Assembly (NCBI GenBank): GCA_033297075.1
Contig: MU858410.1
Location: forward strand, 1-12,493
Length of the DNA stretch: 12,493 bases
Direction: 5' to 3'
DNA from: Rhypophila decipiens
Lineage: Eukaryota > Ascomycota > Sordariomycetes > Sordariales > Naviculisporaceae
How positions within the stretch are numbered: the stretch's first letter is position 1; each line of letters begins with the position of its first letter. The translations under genes and the position numbers were made by a program. This document shows positions 1 through 10,200 of the stretch, in pieces. The notes under the pieces were generated by a model that made no database searches, was not told where the DNA came from, and saw nothing but the letters and a program-made list of their open reading frames with translations.

Positions 1-13
1 TTGGATTTCTCTG

Positions 14-79
14 AGGTAAATTGGATTAGTGCCAGGTTACGAAAGGATTAGTGCCTGAATACGAGAGTATTAGTGCCTG
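14..79. repeat. 22-bp tandem repeat, three units
   Basis: Read on the minus strand, three successive 22-bp units (58-79, 36-57, 14-35) each begin CAGGCACTAAT or CTGGCACTAAT. The first two agree at about 18 of 22 positions; the third is conserved mainly in its first 12 bases. On the plus strand the ATTAGTGCC core recurs at exactly 22-bp spacing. The array lies near the left edge and may continue outside the window. It falls downstream of the protease gene, beside an AATAAA on the minus strand (80-85) that could serve as that gene's poly(A) signal. No function is assigned. Confidence 0.7.
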
Positions 80-278
80 TTTATTAACTCTCTTTTGTTA
101 TCTGGGGCCCTGAGCCCATGTATTACAAGAAAGCGGCCTTTGAGTATGTGTACCTCATTTCAGTTCCGACTACTATACAAGATAAACTGAGAATATGACA
201 ATCTGCTTGCCTTGAAACATGAATCCTCCAAAAAGCAATCCTCGTCGTGCTTTCATTTCATATGAGAGCCACGAGGTG

Positions 279-1181
279 CTACTTCTGCTCAAGTGGCTTC
301 GGCATATAGTCGGTGATGGGGACCCCGTTGATTGTGGTTCTGTTCGGCAGTTCGTAGAAGGCCTTGACATCCTTCTTGTCCAGGTCGTTGATATAGTTGA
401 CATCGTCGTAGCTCATGACCGAATGGGGATTGACGGTTCCGAAGAGGTGAGCCAGAGATTCGATATTTTGGCCTGCAATCTTTGGGTCCGGATCGTTGGC
501 AAATTCATGTCTGAGCCCGATGATGTGTCCGATCTCGTGCAACAAGGAGTTCTTGAGAACGTTCCTCCAGTATGACTCGACAAGTGTCTTGCGATAAACC
601 AGGACATCTCCTACTCTGTTGGGAAAGAACGCTCTCGCCAAAGTTCCGACCTTTGGGTCTTTGGGGTCGTAGTACTTGACGAGGAAGTTGGCCTTTGCTC
701 TATCGGTGGTCGCTGAGATGTTGACGCCGAATGCGAGGGTGTTCCACTCGTCCGCGGCCTCCTGGAAGGACTTTGCCGTGTATCTGTATTTGTGATCAGC
801 GGCTACTGGGTCTCTTACACACTGCATCAGGCACCCAGGTGAAGTCTCTTGTACGTACTGGAAATCATCATCGCTGAAGCCATCTTTAACAACATAGTAC
901 AAAAGGTTTGCGGGCTTGGCCCATCGAGGGATGAGCTCCTTGTTGCCGACCATGAGACCTGACCCGCCGCTCCACTTGCTGCCACCGGAAGCCTCCGGCG
1001 GTACGCCGATGGTGGGCATCACACCATCCTGTGTGACGCACGGATAGGACTGCTTGCCTTCCGGAACCGCTGCCATGTTGTCGTCAAAGGGGGCTTGATC
1101 CGCTTCGTTTCTGTCAAGAGTAATCTGAGTACCGCACCAGTTTGTAGCTTTTCGTGTCGTTGGGGGATGCTCTGAGTTCAT
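279..1181 (-). CDS. Zincin (metzincin-like) zinc metalloprotease, 300 aa
   Basis: A probable zinc-dependent endopeptidase. With the first in-frame ATG at 1181 the product has 300 residues. The motif HEIGHIIGLRH supplies zinc ligands H215, H219 and H225 with catalytic E216, and G222 fits the metzincin HExxHxxGxxH pattern. A candidate Met-turn, SVMSY, lies about 31 residues later (M256). The N-terminal 90 residues are rich in Gly, Pro and Ser and show no catalytic motif. No signal peptide is visible from this start, so the product is either cytosolic or its 5' exon is missed. The frame stays open upstream to a TAA at 1275-1277 but without an ATG; a GTG at 1265 is not a credible fungal start. 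A CCTTCCAG just upstream could be a splice acceptor, so the 5' end is uncertain. The subfamily (matrixin-, astacin- or other-like) cannot be settled by eye, nor can the substrate. Confidence 0.85.
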   Translation of the reverse strand: MNSEHPPTTRKATNWCGTQITLDRNEADQAPFDDNMAAVPEGKQSYPCVTQDGVMPTIGVPPEASGGSKWSGGSGLMVGNKELIPRWAKPANLLYYVVKDGFSDDDFQYVQETSPGCLMQCVRDPVAADHKYRYTAKSFQEAADEWNTLAFGVNISATTDRAKANFLVKYYDPKDPKVGTLARAFFPNRVGDVLVYRKTLVESYWRNVLKNSLLHEIGHIIGLRHEFANDPDPKIAGQNIESLAHLFGTVNPHSVMSYDDVNYINDLDKKDVKAFYELPNRTTINGVPITDYMPKPLEQK

Positions 1182-1213
1182 CTTGAGCGACTGGAAGGGA
1201 CCCTCGTTGGCAT
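1178..1213 (-). promoter_or_regulatory. Candidate uORF overlapping the protease start (ATGA)
   Basis: Immediately upstream of the protease ATG an out-of-frame ATG (1211-1213) opens an 11-codon frame. Its TGA (1178-1180) overlaps the main start codon as ATGA. If the leader is transcribed unspliced, this arrangement could lower translation or couple it by reinitiation. If the CCTTCCAG at about 1191 is a used splice acceptor, the uORF does not exist in mRNA. Confidence 0.3.
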
Positions 1214-2306
1214 ATTTATGTTTGAGACCACAAAGACTTCTCCTCAGCGGTCCGGGAGGCCACACTCTAGTTTCTTATCAGTTTGCAGCAGCGCAAAGCA
1301 CACTTTGGACCATTCAGCCAGCCTCTTCACGAGTGCCAGAAAGATCCAACATTAAGTGTGTCACAAGGGGGTTGAGCCTTCAGCTCGCCACTGGTGGATA
1401 GGAAAGGAATATCAGTGTTAAACTTCAGACCAAAATGTGGGTAGCACTGATATCAATATTTAACTGGCCATGCGCACTGATTGGATGCCACAAGCTCTCG
1501 ATCCTTCGGTCTGTCGATTATCCAGTAACAGCATTAATTATTGAAGCCACAAATGCTGTGGCACCCACCGGCAAACAGTGTCATTCAGCCAGGCGCCAAT
1601 TTTGGATGCCAGAGGTGGGCTATCGTGCAGCTAGCCACATGCAGAGACTGGGTATCACAAAGGCCTAGAACCTCCCTTCAGTTCATGATTGTGCGGTCAA
1701 CTTGGGATCATGGAAGGGTTGGATGGCCCAAAGATGTATACCTCAGCTAGCCACTGGGTATACCACGCTGTCAGGTTGATGCTATAACGCCAACTCCCCC
1801 TCATCAGTCAGCCATTACGTGGATGCTGTACAGACATAGCCATCCCTATCCACGTCTCAGCTCGACCCCAGTCTCGAGTTGGCAACCACATCGAACTCTA
1901 AACAAATAACGATGTATCCAGTAACAACCAGCAGACCTCCACCCATTCGGCAGATGGACCTCAGTAGAAACCTGTAAACTTGGGCTCAAAACTCAGCTAT
2001 TGATAGGAGGTCAACTGCCGAAGCTGTCAACTCCGGATCAAAAGCTCCGGGTTTGAAACATGTGCCATTCCAACTACCAGCACCTACTGAGGCTGCGCTC
2101 GCTTCTACAGGTCACAGTGACGAAAGTCCCAGAGCCATGCTTTGGGCGGGCCATTAGACGGCGTCTCCGTTCTAATTTGCTACTCGTAGAATTGGAGCCG
2201 TACTTCAGAAGTGGAGGTGAATCTGCTGGAACCTTTGATCCAGTTTGTACAATCCCTGGCTTTTGTTGTCATCTCAGTACTAGTACACGCACCGCGCAGT
2301 GTTCTT
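1182..2306. other. Intergenic region upstream of the protease gene, no gene seen
   Basis: This 1.1-kb stretch contains only short open frames without recognisable protein features, several of them starting at non-ATG codons. A small perfect hairpin occurs at 1736-1763 (7-bp arms GTATACC/GGTATAC), and another with 6-bp arms at 1546-1562. Short phrases recur loosely, such as CATTCAGCCAG near 1312 and 1582 and CAGCTAGCCAC near 1628 and 1744, but they do not align into a longer repeat. It presumably holds the protease promoter. I see no RNA gene. Confidence 0.6.
2299..2306. repeat. Target site duplication, left copy (GTGTTCTT)
   Basis: This eight-base direct repeat matches 2480-2487 exactly and abuts the left terminal inverted repeat of the 173-bp element. 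The match ends exactly at 8 bp on both sides: the neighbouring bases differ. Confidence 0.75.
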
Positions 2307-2479
2307 CGCCGCCGCTAAAACCACCGTCTGGCCTTCAATCTAGGCATTTATTCGAGCTAGTATTCGAGCTAGTCAAAGTATTTATTCGGACCAGTCAATG
2401 CATCTATTGACCTTGGGACACCAGATTGAAGGCCAAGACTGTGGTTTTAGCCAGGGATACGGTGGTTCTAGCGGTGGCG
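2307..2479. mobile_element. MITE-like non-autonomous DNA transposon, 173 bp
   Basis: The ends form an inverted repeat. Positions 2307-2327 match the reverse complement of 2459-2479 at 19 of 21 bases, sharing the core ARAACCACCGT. Both ends abut identical 8-bp direct repeats GTGTTCTT (2299-2306, 2480-2487), the expected mark of insertion. A second, longer inverted repeat lies inside: 2314-2341 against 2423-2451, 28 and 29 nt with one mismatch and one gap. The right end therefore carries the terminal motif twice, the copies separated by 7 bp. The interior holds a perfect 12-bp tandem duplication. There is no coding capacity, so movement would need a transposase from elsewhere. An 8-bp duplication is typical of hAT (also P and Merlin) elements, but the CGCC termini do not resemble the common hAT CA-G ends, so the superfamily stays open. 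Confidence 0.75.
2350..2373. repeat. Perfect 12-bp tandem duplication inside the MITE
   Basis: ATTCGAGCTAGT occurs twice head to tail (2350-2361, 2362-2373). A degenerate third copy, matching at 9 of 12 positions, lies at 2384-2395 and is preceded by the same TTT. A short GTCAAT/ATTGAC inverted repeat follows at 2394-2411. Such internal repeats may be subterminal binding motifs or slippage products. Confidence 0.8.
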
Positions 2480-2487
2480 GTGTTCTT
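2480..2487. repeat. Target site duplication, right copy (GTGTTCTT)
   Basis: This is identical to 2299-2306 and directly abuts the right terminal inverted repeat of the element. Confidence 0.75.
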
Positions 2488-2703
2488 TCTCATTTTCTGT
2501 GCCCTCTGCCCTTTCATACCTCGACAATAACGTAACACCGCTGGGAAACGGATGCCAACTTTCGCCCAGTGGATATTCTGAAACTAATAAGTTCTTTGTT
2601 TTCTGATATGACTGGCTTTCAACATAAGCCTATCAAGCCCTACACATGCTTCCCCGTCGGTATGCATCAATCCACAGCTCCTCACCCACCTGAAGAAGTC
2701 CTT

Positions 2704-3633
2704 TCAAGGACTCGCCAGGTTACTATGATACCCCTGGTAAGGACCAAGCAGCGCCTCAGTAGACCTCGAAGAGGTCGCAGACTGCCCAGAAGGCGACATA
2801 ATGTCCTGTCCAGAAGTGGCAGGTGACTCTGGCCCAAAGCCCACTTCATACAAGCTATCAACCGCGTCCGGGCCATCCGCAACGTGCAAACCGCCATCTT
2901 GATTCACGTGCTGGACCTTTTTCTTCTTAAATACCAAGTCTCTCAAACGCTCCCTCGCCCGACCCATCAAACTCGTCGAATTCTGCGGCCAGATCCACGC
3001 CACGAGCGCAAGGAACGCCGCCACGGTCCCCGTGACGATGGCGATGATGTCGCTCTTTGAAAGTCCAGTCTCGGGCGCGGGACATATTCCCAGATTACCG
3101 ACTGTCGAGTTGGCCCATTGGAATCCTCCAGCATCGGTGGAGTTGCAACAGGATACTACGGACTCGTCGACTGCACCGCAGCACATTTTGGTTCCACAGG
3201 CGGTGACGGGGGAAAAGCCATCTCGTTTGACTACATCGATTGCGTAAGTTGATGAATTGAATCAGTCAATGTCGGAATTCAACTTTCCTTCTCTTCAAGA
3301 AGCAAACGGGGTTTAAGAATTGGACGTGCAGTGACAAAAGAAAGAAACGTACGTACCATCAGTACACTGTTCCGCACAGCCAGACCCAGGATTCCAGTAC
3401 GGATCGGAACAAGCGCCGCGGTACATGCCTCCCCAGAGCATCGACATGCAGAGGCCATTGTCGAAGCAGATGTCGCGGTGTGTCGGGTCCGAGTTGTAGC
3501 AGCACTGGGCCGTGGTGTCGTTACAGCGCTGGTAGCTCGTCGCGATACTTCCATCGGGCCAGTGGCATGTTTGGCAACTGACTGGCGATACTAGTAACAA
3601 TGAGATAAGAAGAGCAAATATGGTTTGCATCAT
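2704..3633 (-). CDS. Cysteine-rich single-pass membrane protein, 267 aa, two exons
   Basis: Exons 3357-3633 and 2704-3230 join across a phase-1 intron to give 267 residues. The ATG at 3633 has A at -3 and is followed by a second ATG. Residues 1-20 are a hydrophobic signal peptide. The predicted extracellular part (about 21-150) has some 15 cysteines, including three CC pairs, begins with a CHWPDGS motif, and carries N-glycosylation sequons at N38, N122 and N133. A transmembrane helix spans about 153-173. A basic stop-transfer stretch follows (RARERLR, KKKK), then a Ser/Gly-rich cytoplasmic tail. The topology suggests a type I plasma membrane or wall-proximal protein. Ascomycete genomes hold many uncharacterised proteins of this design; function and ligand are unknown, and sensor, adhesin or wall-stress roles are only possibilities. 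A CCAAT box on this strand (3748-3752) lies about 115 bp upstream. Confidence 0.8.
3231..3356 (-). other. Intron of the cysteine-rich membrane protein gene, 126 nt
   Basis: The donor is GTACGT directly after the codons for Cys-Thr-Asp plus one base; the acceptor is GATGTAG. A TTGACTGATT stretch about 40 nt before the acceptor could hold the branch point. Joining the two exons restores one frame that continues the cysteine-rich pattern through to the transmembrane helix. Without splicing, the first exon frame stops soon after entering the intron. A second GTACGT four bases downstream would put the frame out. Confidence 0.75.
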
Positions 3634-4275
3634 CTTGAAATGATATCATGCTTTGCAAAGAACCATCCTTCTCGCATCTGGTGAAGTGTAAAGGTAAGAG
3701 GTTGTGAAGTACTCTCTATCCAAATGGGATCTGGGATATGAAAAGCCATTGGATAATTAGCAGCTGTCAGAAGTAGGCTCGGATTCAGGAACCTCTAATG
3801 TGTCACACACCAAGTCACGTCACGGTGACACAGCAGGGTCTAACCGCCGAGATTACGATCTTAGCGTAGCAAGACGCTGCAGGAGCTGAGATATAGTCGA
3901 CGATGATCATGAGGCGTGCTTTAGGCTCCAGACCCAAGGCCCAATGAAATCCCTAGCTTATAGCAGGACCGGGCAGTGTCGAACGCTAGAGCTTCTGTGA
4001 GTGGTGCGGTATCTCCCGCTTATCCTGTTCGGGGCATCAATCTCAATCAATGCGAGCATTCCGAGGTCGTGGGGGCCAAATCAGCCGAATCGTGCATGCC
4101 CTTGGCGCGATGGATTTGCCGCCATTGCCGGCGCTCGGTGAAGAGATGAAGACTTTGTAATACTCGTAATATTTTGAATAAATCCCACAGAGGACCAATA
4201 TCTTATCATTCTAATGGCCGTGGTCCATAGAGCCAGCCTTGTGCCATTTGGCCCCATCGGCACCTTGGACCATCT
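3634..4275. other. Intergenic region between membrane-protein and NACHT genes
   Basis: No convincing gene is present. The left part should carry the promoter of the membrane-protein gene, with a CCAAT box at 3748-3752 on the minus strand. The right part is the 3' flank of the NACHT gene. An 8-bp inverted repeat TGTGTCAC/GTGACACA (3799-3806, 3825-3832) encloses an ACGTCA core resembling a bZIP (CRE-like) half site. GGACCA or its complement occurs three times at 4192-4272. No RNA gene was recognised. Confidence 0.55.
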
Positions 4276-7200
4276 TTACTGACTTTTCTCGAACTTTTCT
4301 TCCCTCTTTCCCCTCCAAGACTCACCACTGCCCTCCTTAAACAAATTCACAATTCCATCAATCCCACAAGCAACAGCAACATCAAGGCTGGTCCTCATCT
4401 TATGATCCTGGGTGAACGGATCCAGCCCCATCTCCTCCACAAGCCACTTGAACCGCCTGACCCTTGCCTTCTCAGAATACATATAAGTAAGCTCCGGACG
4501 GTGCAGAGAAGACTGTTCATGTGTAGCAACTGCATGCAACAGACATCTGCCCTCGTGATCGCGTGCCTGGAAATCGGCTCCATTGTCTGTAAAAACCCTC
4601 CACGCAGCGTCTTCGTCTTTGATCTCACGCACCAAAGGCCGCATATCTTTGCTGACATCGCCCCAGATCGGCTCAGTAGAACCCTTCATGAAGATATAGA
4701 GGGGCGTTTCGCCGGCCTTGTTGGTGGCGTTGATATCGACTCCCAGCCTCACGAACGTCTCGAATAACCTGCGAGATGCCGGTCTCCACTCCATTCCCCG
4801 AGCCAGAATGTGCAGTGCTGTGTTTCCCTCGCCGTTGACCGCTTTGGGGTCTGACCCGCTGTCAAGAAGGAGGCCAATGATGGCTTCACTGTCGTCATCA
4901 TCGAGTTCCCGGCGTTCCGGACGGCTGCTTCTAGCCACACGTGCGAAACGATGACTCGTCACGTTCTGTAGAGCACAATGTAGCACAGTATTCAAAGTAT
5001 CGACTGAGCCATCATGTCCCTTGGTCTCATCAGCCCTATGAGACAAGATTTCTGCCGGCCATTGCACCAGCAACATTTTGAGTGAGCTGTGAGACAGCGG
5101 GGGCAGGTAACTCCAACACTTGTATTGGAGGGATTGCATGAGAAGATGAAGAGCGTTGCGGTTGGACTTGTCGACTGCCCTTGGGTCCGCACCTCTTTCA
5201 AGCAAAACCTCACCCAGAGGACTGTCTTTCCTGTGGATTGTTACCATTCTTGAAAACACCGAAGGGTCCCTGCAGGCTGCGAGAAGCAGGGTATCCCCGT
5301 CCTCGTTCCGGCGTTCGATATCCAGATCCGGCAATAGTTCAAAGAAGGGTACAACGCTCCCATTGGCCTTTATGATTTCGTGAAGGACTGTTAATGTTTT
5401 GTAGGACTGCTCGCCTTGATCTTCCGCTGGGGTAGCTTCATGCCAGGGATCCCACCTCGAGTTTTGATTTACTTTGGATTCTGCAAAGGGGTCTGCGCCG
5501 TGAGCTAGGAGCTGCCGAACGATGGCATCTTGGCCTTTCACAGCAGCCTCCTGGAGCGGATACCACAGGTCTCGCGGGTAAAACTCTTGGTTCACTGGAG
5601 CATGAGAATACCGTCGCATATTTGGATCGCCGCCAGTGGACAGAAGTAATCCCATCAGCTTTTCGTCATTGCGCTCGATTGCTCCGGCAAGAGCACTGCC
5701 CGTGACCGCTGCGCCGTGTCTCAAGAGAAGACGCACCATTTCCAAGTCGGTTCCCGCCAATGAGAGGCATGTTTCGTTGTCTCCAGACTCTCCACAGGTC
5801 GCATTGACATTGGCGCCCGCCTCGGTCAGCATCCTTGCGGCTTCCGTGTGGAAGATATGATCGTCTCTAAGAGCCGTTATCAATGGGGTGTGGCCATGAG
5901 AATTCTCAATTTCGAGGCTCGGTCTCAGCTCGGGGGGCAAAGAGAGTAGGTACGGTAGGGCCTGATGAACTTGCCACCAATGTTTTCCTTTTGCGAGTTG
6001 ATGGAGTGGTGAACTCGCCAACTTGAAGTCCGATGACTGGTGATTTACCGTTCGTGCTGGCCCCACGTCACAGGAAGCGTTGAACCTCTCGACTAATACC
6101 CTAAGAACGTCCATGTTTGGCAGTTCCCGCTCACACGCTGCGTATATGAGTGGTGTCTTCACGTCTTGGCAGGATTCTAGACTGTCAAGTATTTGTATCT
6201 GGTCCGTAGTTGCAGCTTTGGCGAGGATGTCTGCGCAACCGAGGGAAACAAGCAGATGCAAAGGGGTTTTGGACGCGGATGGGAGCAGTGCATCAAAGCC
6301 CACGGAATTGGAAACTGCCTCCACAACAGTGAACCGGCGCTGCTTGAGCAGCTCCATCACAAGTTCCATCTGTGCGTGCTCTTGCCCAGCAAGAGGCCAT
6401 GAACCAGGAATCGTCTCGCTGAAAGCAGTTGCGCTGCTTTGCTCTCGCAATTCATACCATCTGGTGCTGAATGCCTCCCAAAGATCGGGAGACTGCTGGG
6501 CGTTTGATTCGTCTACCATTGTATCCATATCAGCGTCGCTGGTCTCAGGAAGCAATTTGCTCAATGTGCTCATGCATCGGACGACATAGTCCATATGGTT
6601 TCTTCGGCCTTGTTTTATCGCCTCTTGAAGGATAGGGAGCGATTTGGCATTCGAGAAGTCCAGACCGTGACTCATAAGCATGCGAACTGTTTCTTCCAGG
6701 CGGCTTGTCGGTTGCTGAGCCATGCGCTCAAGAGCTCGCGGATAGTCTTGTGGTATCCAATATTGAGGGATTGGTGGGCGAATCTCGGGAGGAAAATGAG
6801 CATCGAAGCCCACCAGAGCGTTCAGTATATCCCAATACCTAGTTCCCCTCAAGCTTTTATCGATTAGCTGGGTCGAAGAATGGGGATTGGTCTCCGATGA
6901 ACATGTAGACTCAACCTCGGCCATTATACGCCCTGTTTCTTCATTGAGCTGAGCTCCGCCGAGTAATAAGGCCACAGTCTCCGGTCGTCCTGTCTTACAA
7001 GCATAATAGAGTGCTGCATGGCCTGCCCTGTCAGTGACATCGATTATGCTTGCAATATCACCATATTTTCCCGTTCCAAGTTCCCCCAACAGCATTCCAA
7101 CGATATTGCTCTTGCCTGCTTCCGCGGCAATATGAAGAGGCGTTTTCCCTTGATAGGTAGTTGCGGATACGTCAGCGCCGGCGGAAATCAACAAAAATAC

Positions 7201-10200
7201 AAATTGTTCCGATTTTTGTGCTGCCAAGTGTATTGGACGAAGACCTTGGTGGTCCGCAGACTCGATGTTGCAACACTTTAAAATCTCACGACAAATGGCT
7301 ACAGATTCCAGCTTTGTGCATAGGATGTGAAGAATTGTACGCCCGGCGTGGTTAGAAGCGTTCGCATTGACGCCGAGAACGATCAAATCCCTGAGTGTGG
7401 TCAGAAAACAAACCCCATCAAAGGGGCTCCATTGGCCGTCAAAGAGCTCCGCAAGCTCGTGCAGAAGTGTGCTGCCCGAGTAATCCGTCACTAATGGATC
7501 CAGGCCCAAGCCAATGAGATATTCGCTTTGTTTCTTACGATCGTAGGCAAGTAGGGATTCGAAGAGCAGCGTGCGACCTCGAAAGTCTCTGATGTCGAGT
7601 CTTGCGCCCAAGCCCAGCATTTTCTCCATTTGCTCGGGTTGGAGACCACCCATTCGGACCATCTGCATTAAGCGAGTCTTCCCAGTATGATCTCGGGCGT
7701 TAATATCAGCCCCAAGCTTTACCAACAGAGCCAAGTTCTCGAAGTTGGCGTGGTGAATCGGGTATTTTCCAGAATGATCCTGCTGGTTGACAGAAGCACC
7801 CTCCTCGACGAGGTTCTTGGCCAATTCGCAGAACTCGGTCCATTTACCGGTGTCCTGTCTCATGCCCATCAAGATCGTCAGTGGCCCTTCGCCCTTGTTA
7901 TCCGTCAAGCTACAGTCTGGCAGGTATTTTTCGACGAAACGTAGGCAGTTACCCAGGTCGCAAGCATAATCGCCAAGTTGAGCTAGCAAAGGAGTCCTCC
8001 CGTCTCGTCTTCTGCGTCTATTAATATCTGCTTTCCCTTCCTCGACCACCAAAGTTACAATCTCCCAGCCACCCGCGCCCTCCAAGCTTCCGTGCAACAA
8101 GGTACTGCCATCTTCAGTTTCAGCATTAGGGTCGGCTCCGGCTTGTAGCAATAAACGAAGGAGAAGAGTGTTTTTCGATGCTAGATGAGGATTGCATTGA
8201 TCGACGGGAACACCGCGAACGGCAAACATATCCAAACCGCGCTTGATATCCTCGACTCGGACCTCATCTCGGCGATAAGGATAACGGGAAGCCGGTCCAG
8301 GCGACGTTAATGAGCACCCAGAGAGAAACAGGTTGAGATCCGAGATTGTAGGAATCATACCAAGTCCTAGAAGTGCTTCTATTGATTCGATATCAGCATT
8401 CCGGCATGCTTTATGAAAGGCAGGCCTCCCACGGGTGATAATGTTGTCTAGGTCGATTGAAGGAGATTGAAGAATGCGCTTCACAAGCCCAGATCTACCG
8501 CTCTCCAAAGCCCAATCGAGAGCTTTGTAGATGGCATCCTGTCCCAAATACGGCATGAACGCTTCCAGAGCTTCTAGATGCCCAGCTTTACAGGCATACA
8601 TGAGCGGCGTGTGACCGATCGAGCTGGGAGATCTGCCGCACCGCCTGGCTGGATACTCTTTGGTCTTTTCGGTGAGAGGGCTTACTCCAGCTTCGAGGAG
8701 AACCCTCACAACATCGGCATGGTTTGCCTTCGCTGATTCGTGGAGTGGTTTGAGTCCTTGTCTTTCTTCAGCATCAGGGTCTGCGCCTGCATCTAACAAG
8801 ATCTTGACCGCGGCTGCATGCCCTTTGCCAGCAGCAAGGAACAATGGCGTCTGTTGGTAGGCGTCACGAGCATCGATGTCAGCCTTTTCAGGGCGATGAG
8901 GCACCAAGAGGATCAGATACGCTGCCAAGCCGTAACGTGCAGCAATATGGTAGGTTGTAATATTTTCGGTGGGCTCAGGACGCCATTTGATATCTAGCCA
9001 GGCATCAAGTCTCTGACCCGGAGAGAAAAATTCCTCAAGGTGTGAGAACAATGTGGCCGAGAGATTGGTTGCGGTTTCTTCCGACCTGAGCACATGGACA
9101 TGCCAATTGTCGGCAGCGTAGGCCAAAGCTGGGTATTCCAGTCTCCGTGCTTTATGCCTGATCTCTTTCCGGTTTCTGTCAGCTTGTACTCTTTCCCGTT
9201 GATTCTCGACTTCTAGGCCATCCAAACAACCGGAATTCAAGTAACGAAGACAAGATATAGCCAAGCACTCATGTGTCGTGCCAGCGGTCAAGACCGGGAA
9301 TTCGACATGTTGTGTTGTACATGACTGATTGGTGTCAGACGTTTCAGATCTTTTCTCCACACCCCCAAGCGATGCGGTGTTGTGAAATACTCGTTGATGA
9401 GGTCGTGTCGAGCCGTTCAGAAACTCTGTAAGAGAATGGTGTACCACACAAACAGTCTCGTCTGATAGAATCTCAAGGAGCGGCCCACAGGCGGCCCTCA
9501 CGAGATGCTTGGCGGCCTTGATATCGATTGTTGCCTCTCGATCGTCTGCCTTGTATGTAGTCCTGACAAACTCAGCCAGTTCCAGCAGGCGAAGGGGGCG
9601 GGTGGCATGGGTGGCCCAGCTCAGAATTAGAATCTGGATGTCATGGGGCACCTCAGAGCGTTGGCCATGTTCGCGGAGTAGATCAGTATACATGGCGTTA
9701 AGATCAGCCGGAAGATCCTTCAGGACCTGGCGAATATCTGCATTTGGTTCGAGGAAGGCATCCATGGCAAGCTTGGCGTACAGAAACAGCCCGTTTGCCC
9801 GGCCGGGTATGGCTTCCTTAATCAGCTGTCTGTCTTCGGTCGGGATGGTGGATGATTTGATGCAACTCTGGACGTAGGCAGAAATATCCAAGTCCACGAG
9901 CTTCTCTTCGAGGCGTATCTGCAGACCCGGTATATTTCGGAGTGGTTCCTCTATGGTGTTGACGGGCCTGCTTGTGAGGATAACCTTGACTGTGCCCGGC
10001 TGCCACGAACCCAGCCTAGCCAATGCTTGAAGAAACACTTCATTCCCTTTGTCCATCTCCTCCAAGGCATCTGCAACGAGATAGGCTCTGGGCATATGAG
10101 CAAGAGCGATTTTGAGATAGGTCCAGAGATCATTGATGCTGATCGTGTGCATCGCGCTCTTGTTCTCGCTCTTTTCATCCACGAAAGGCGTTAATAGCAC

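Noticed and set aside
219..575. 118-codon plus-strand frame opposite the protease
   Set aside because: It lies antisense to the well-supported zincin gene and has no protein features of its own.
1312..1760. Recurring phrases (CATTCAGCCAG, CAGCTAGCCAC, TGGATGCCA)
   Set aside because: The spacing differs between copies and the flanks do not align, so a real dispersed repeat is not supported.
2060..2410. 116-codon plus-strand open frame
   Set aside because: It has no recognisable domain, its end is made by the MITE (the FELVFELV residues come from the 12-bp duplication), and the frame spans the insertion border.
2315..2450. Alternative reading of the element as a mariner-like MITE with TA duplication
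   Set aside because: TA lies just inside the inner inverted repeat, but an exact 8-bp direct repeat at the outer ends explains the borders better.
4081..4263. 60-codon minus-strand frame in the 3' flank of the NACHT gene
   Set aside because: It is short, with no domain, and its coding signal is no better than chance.
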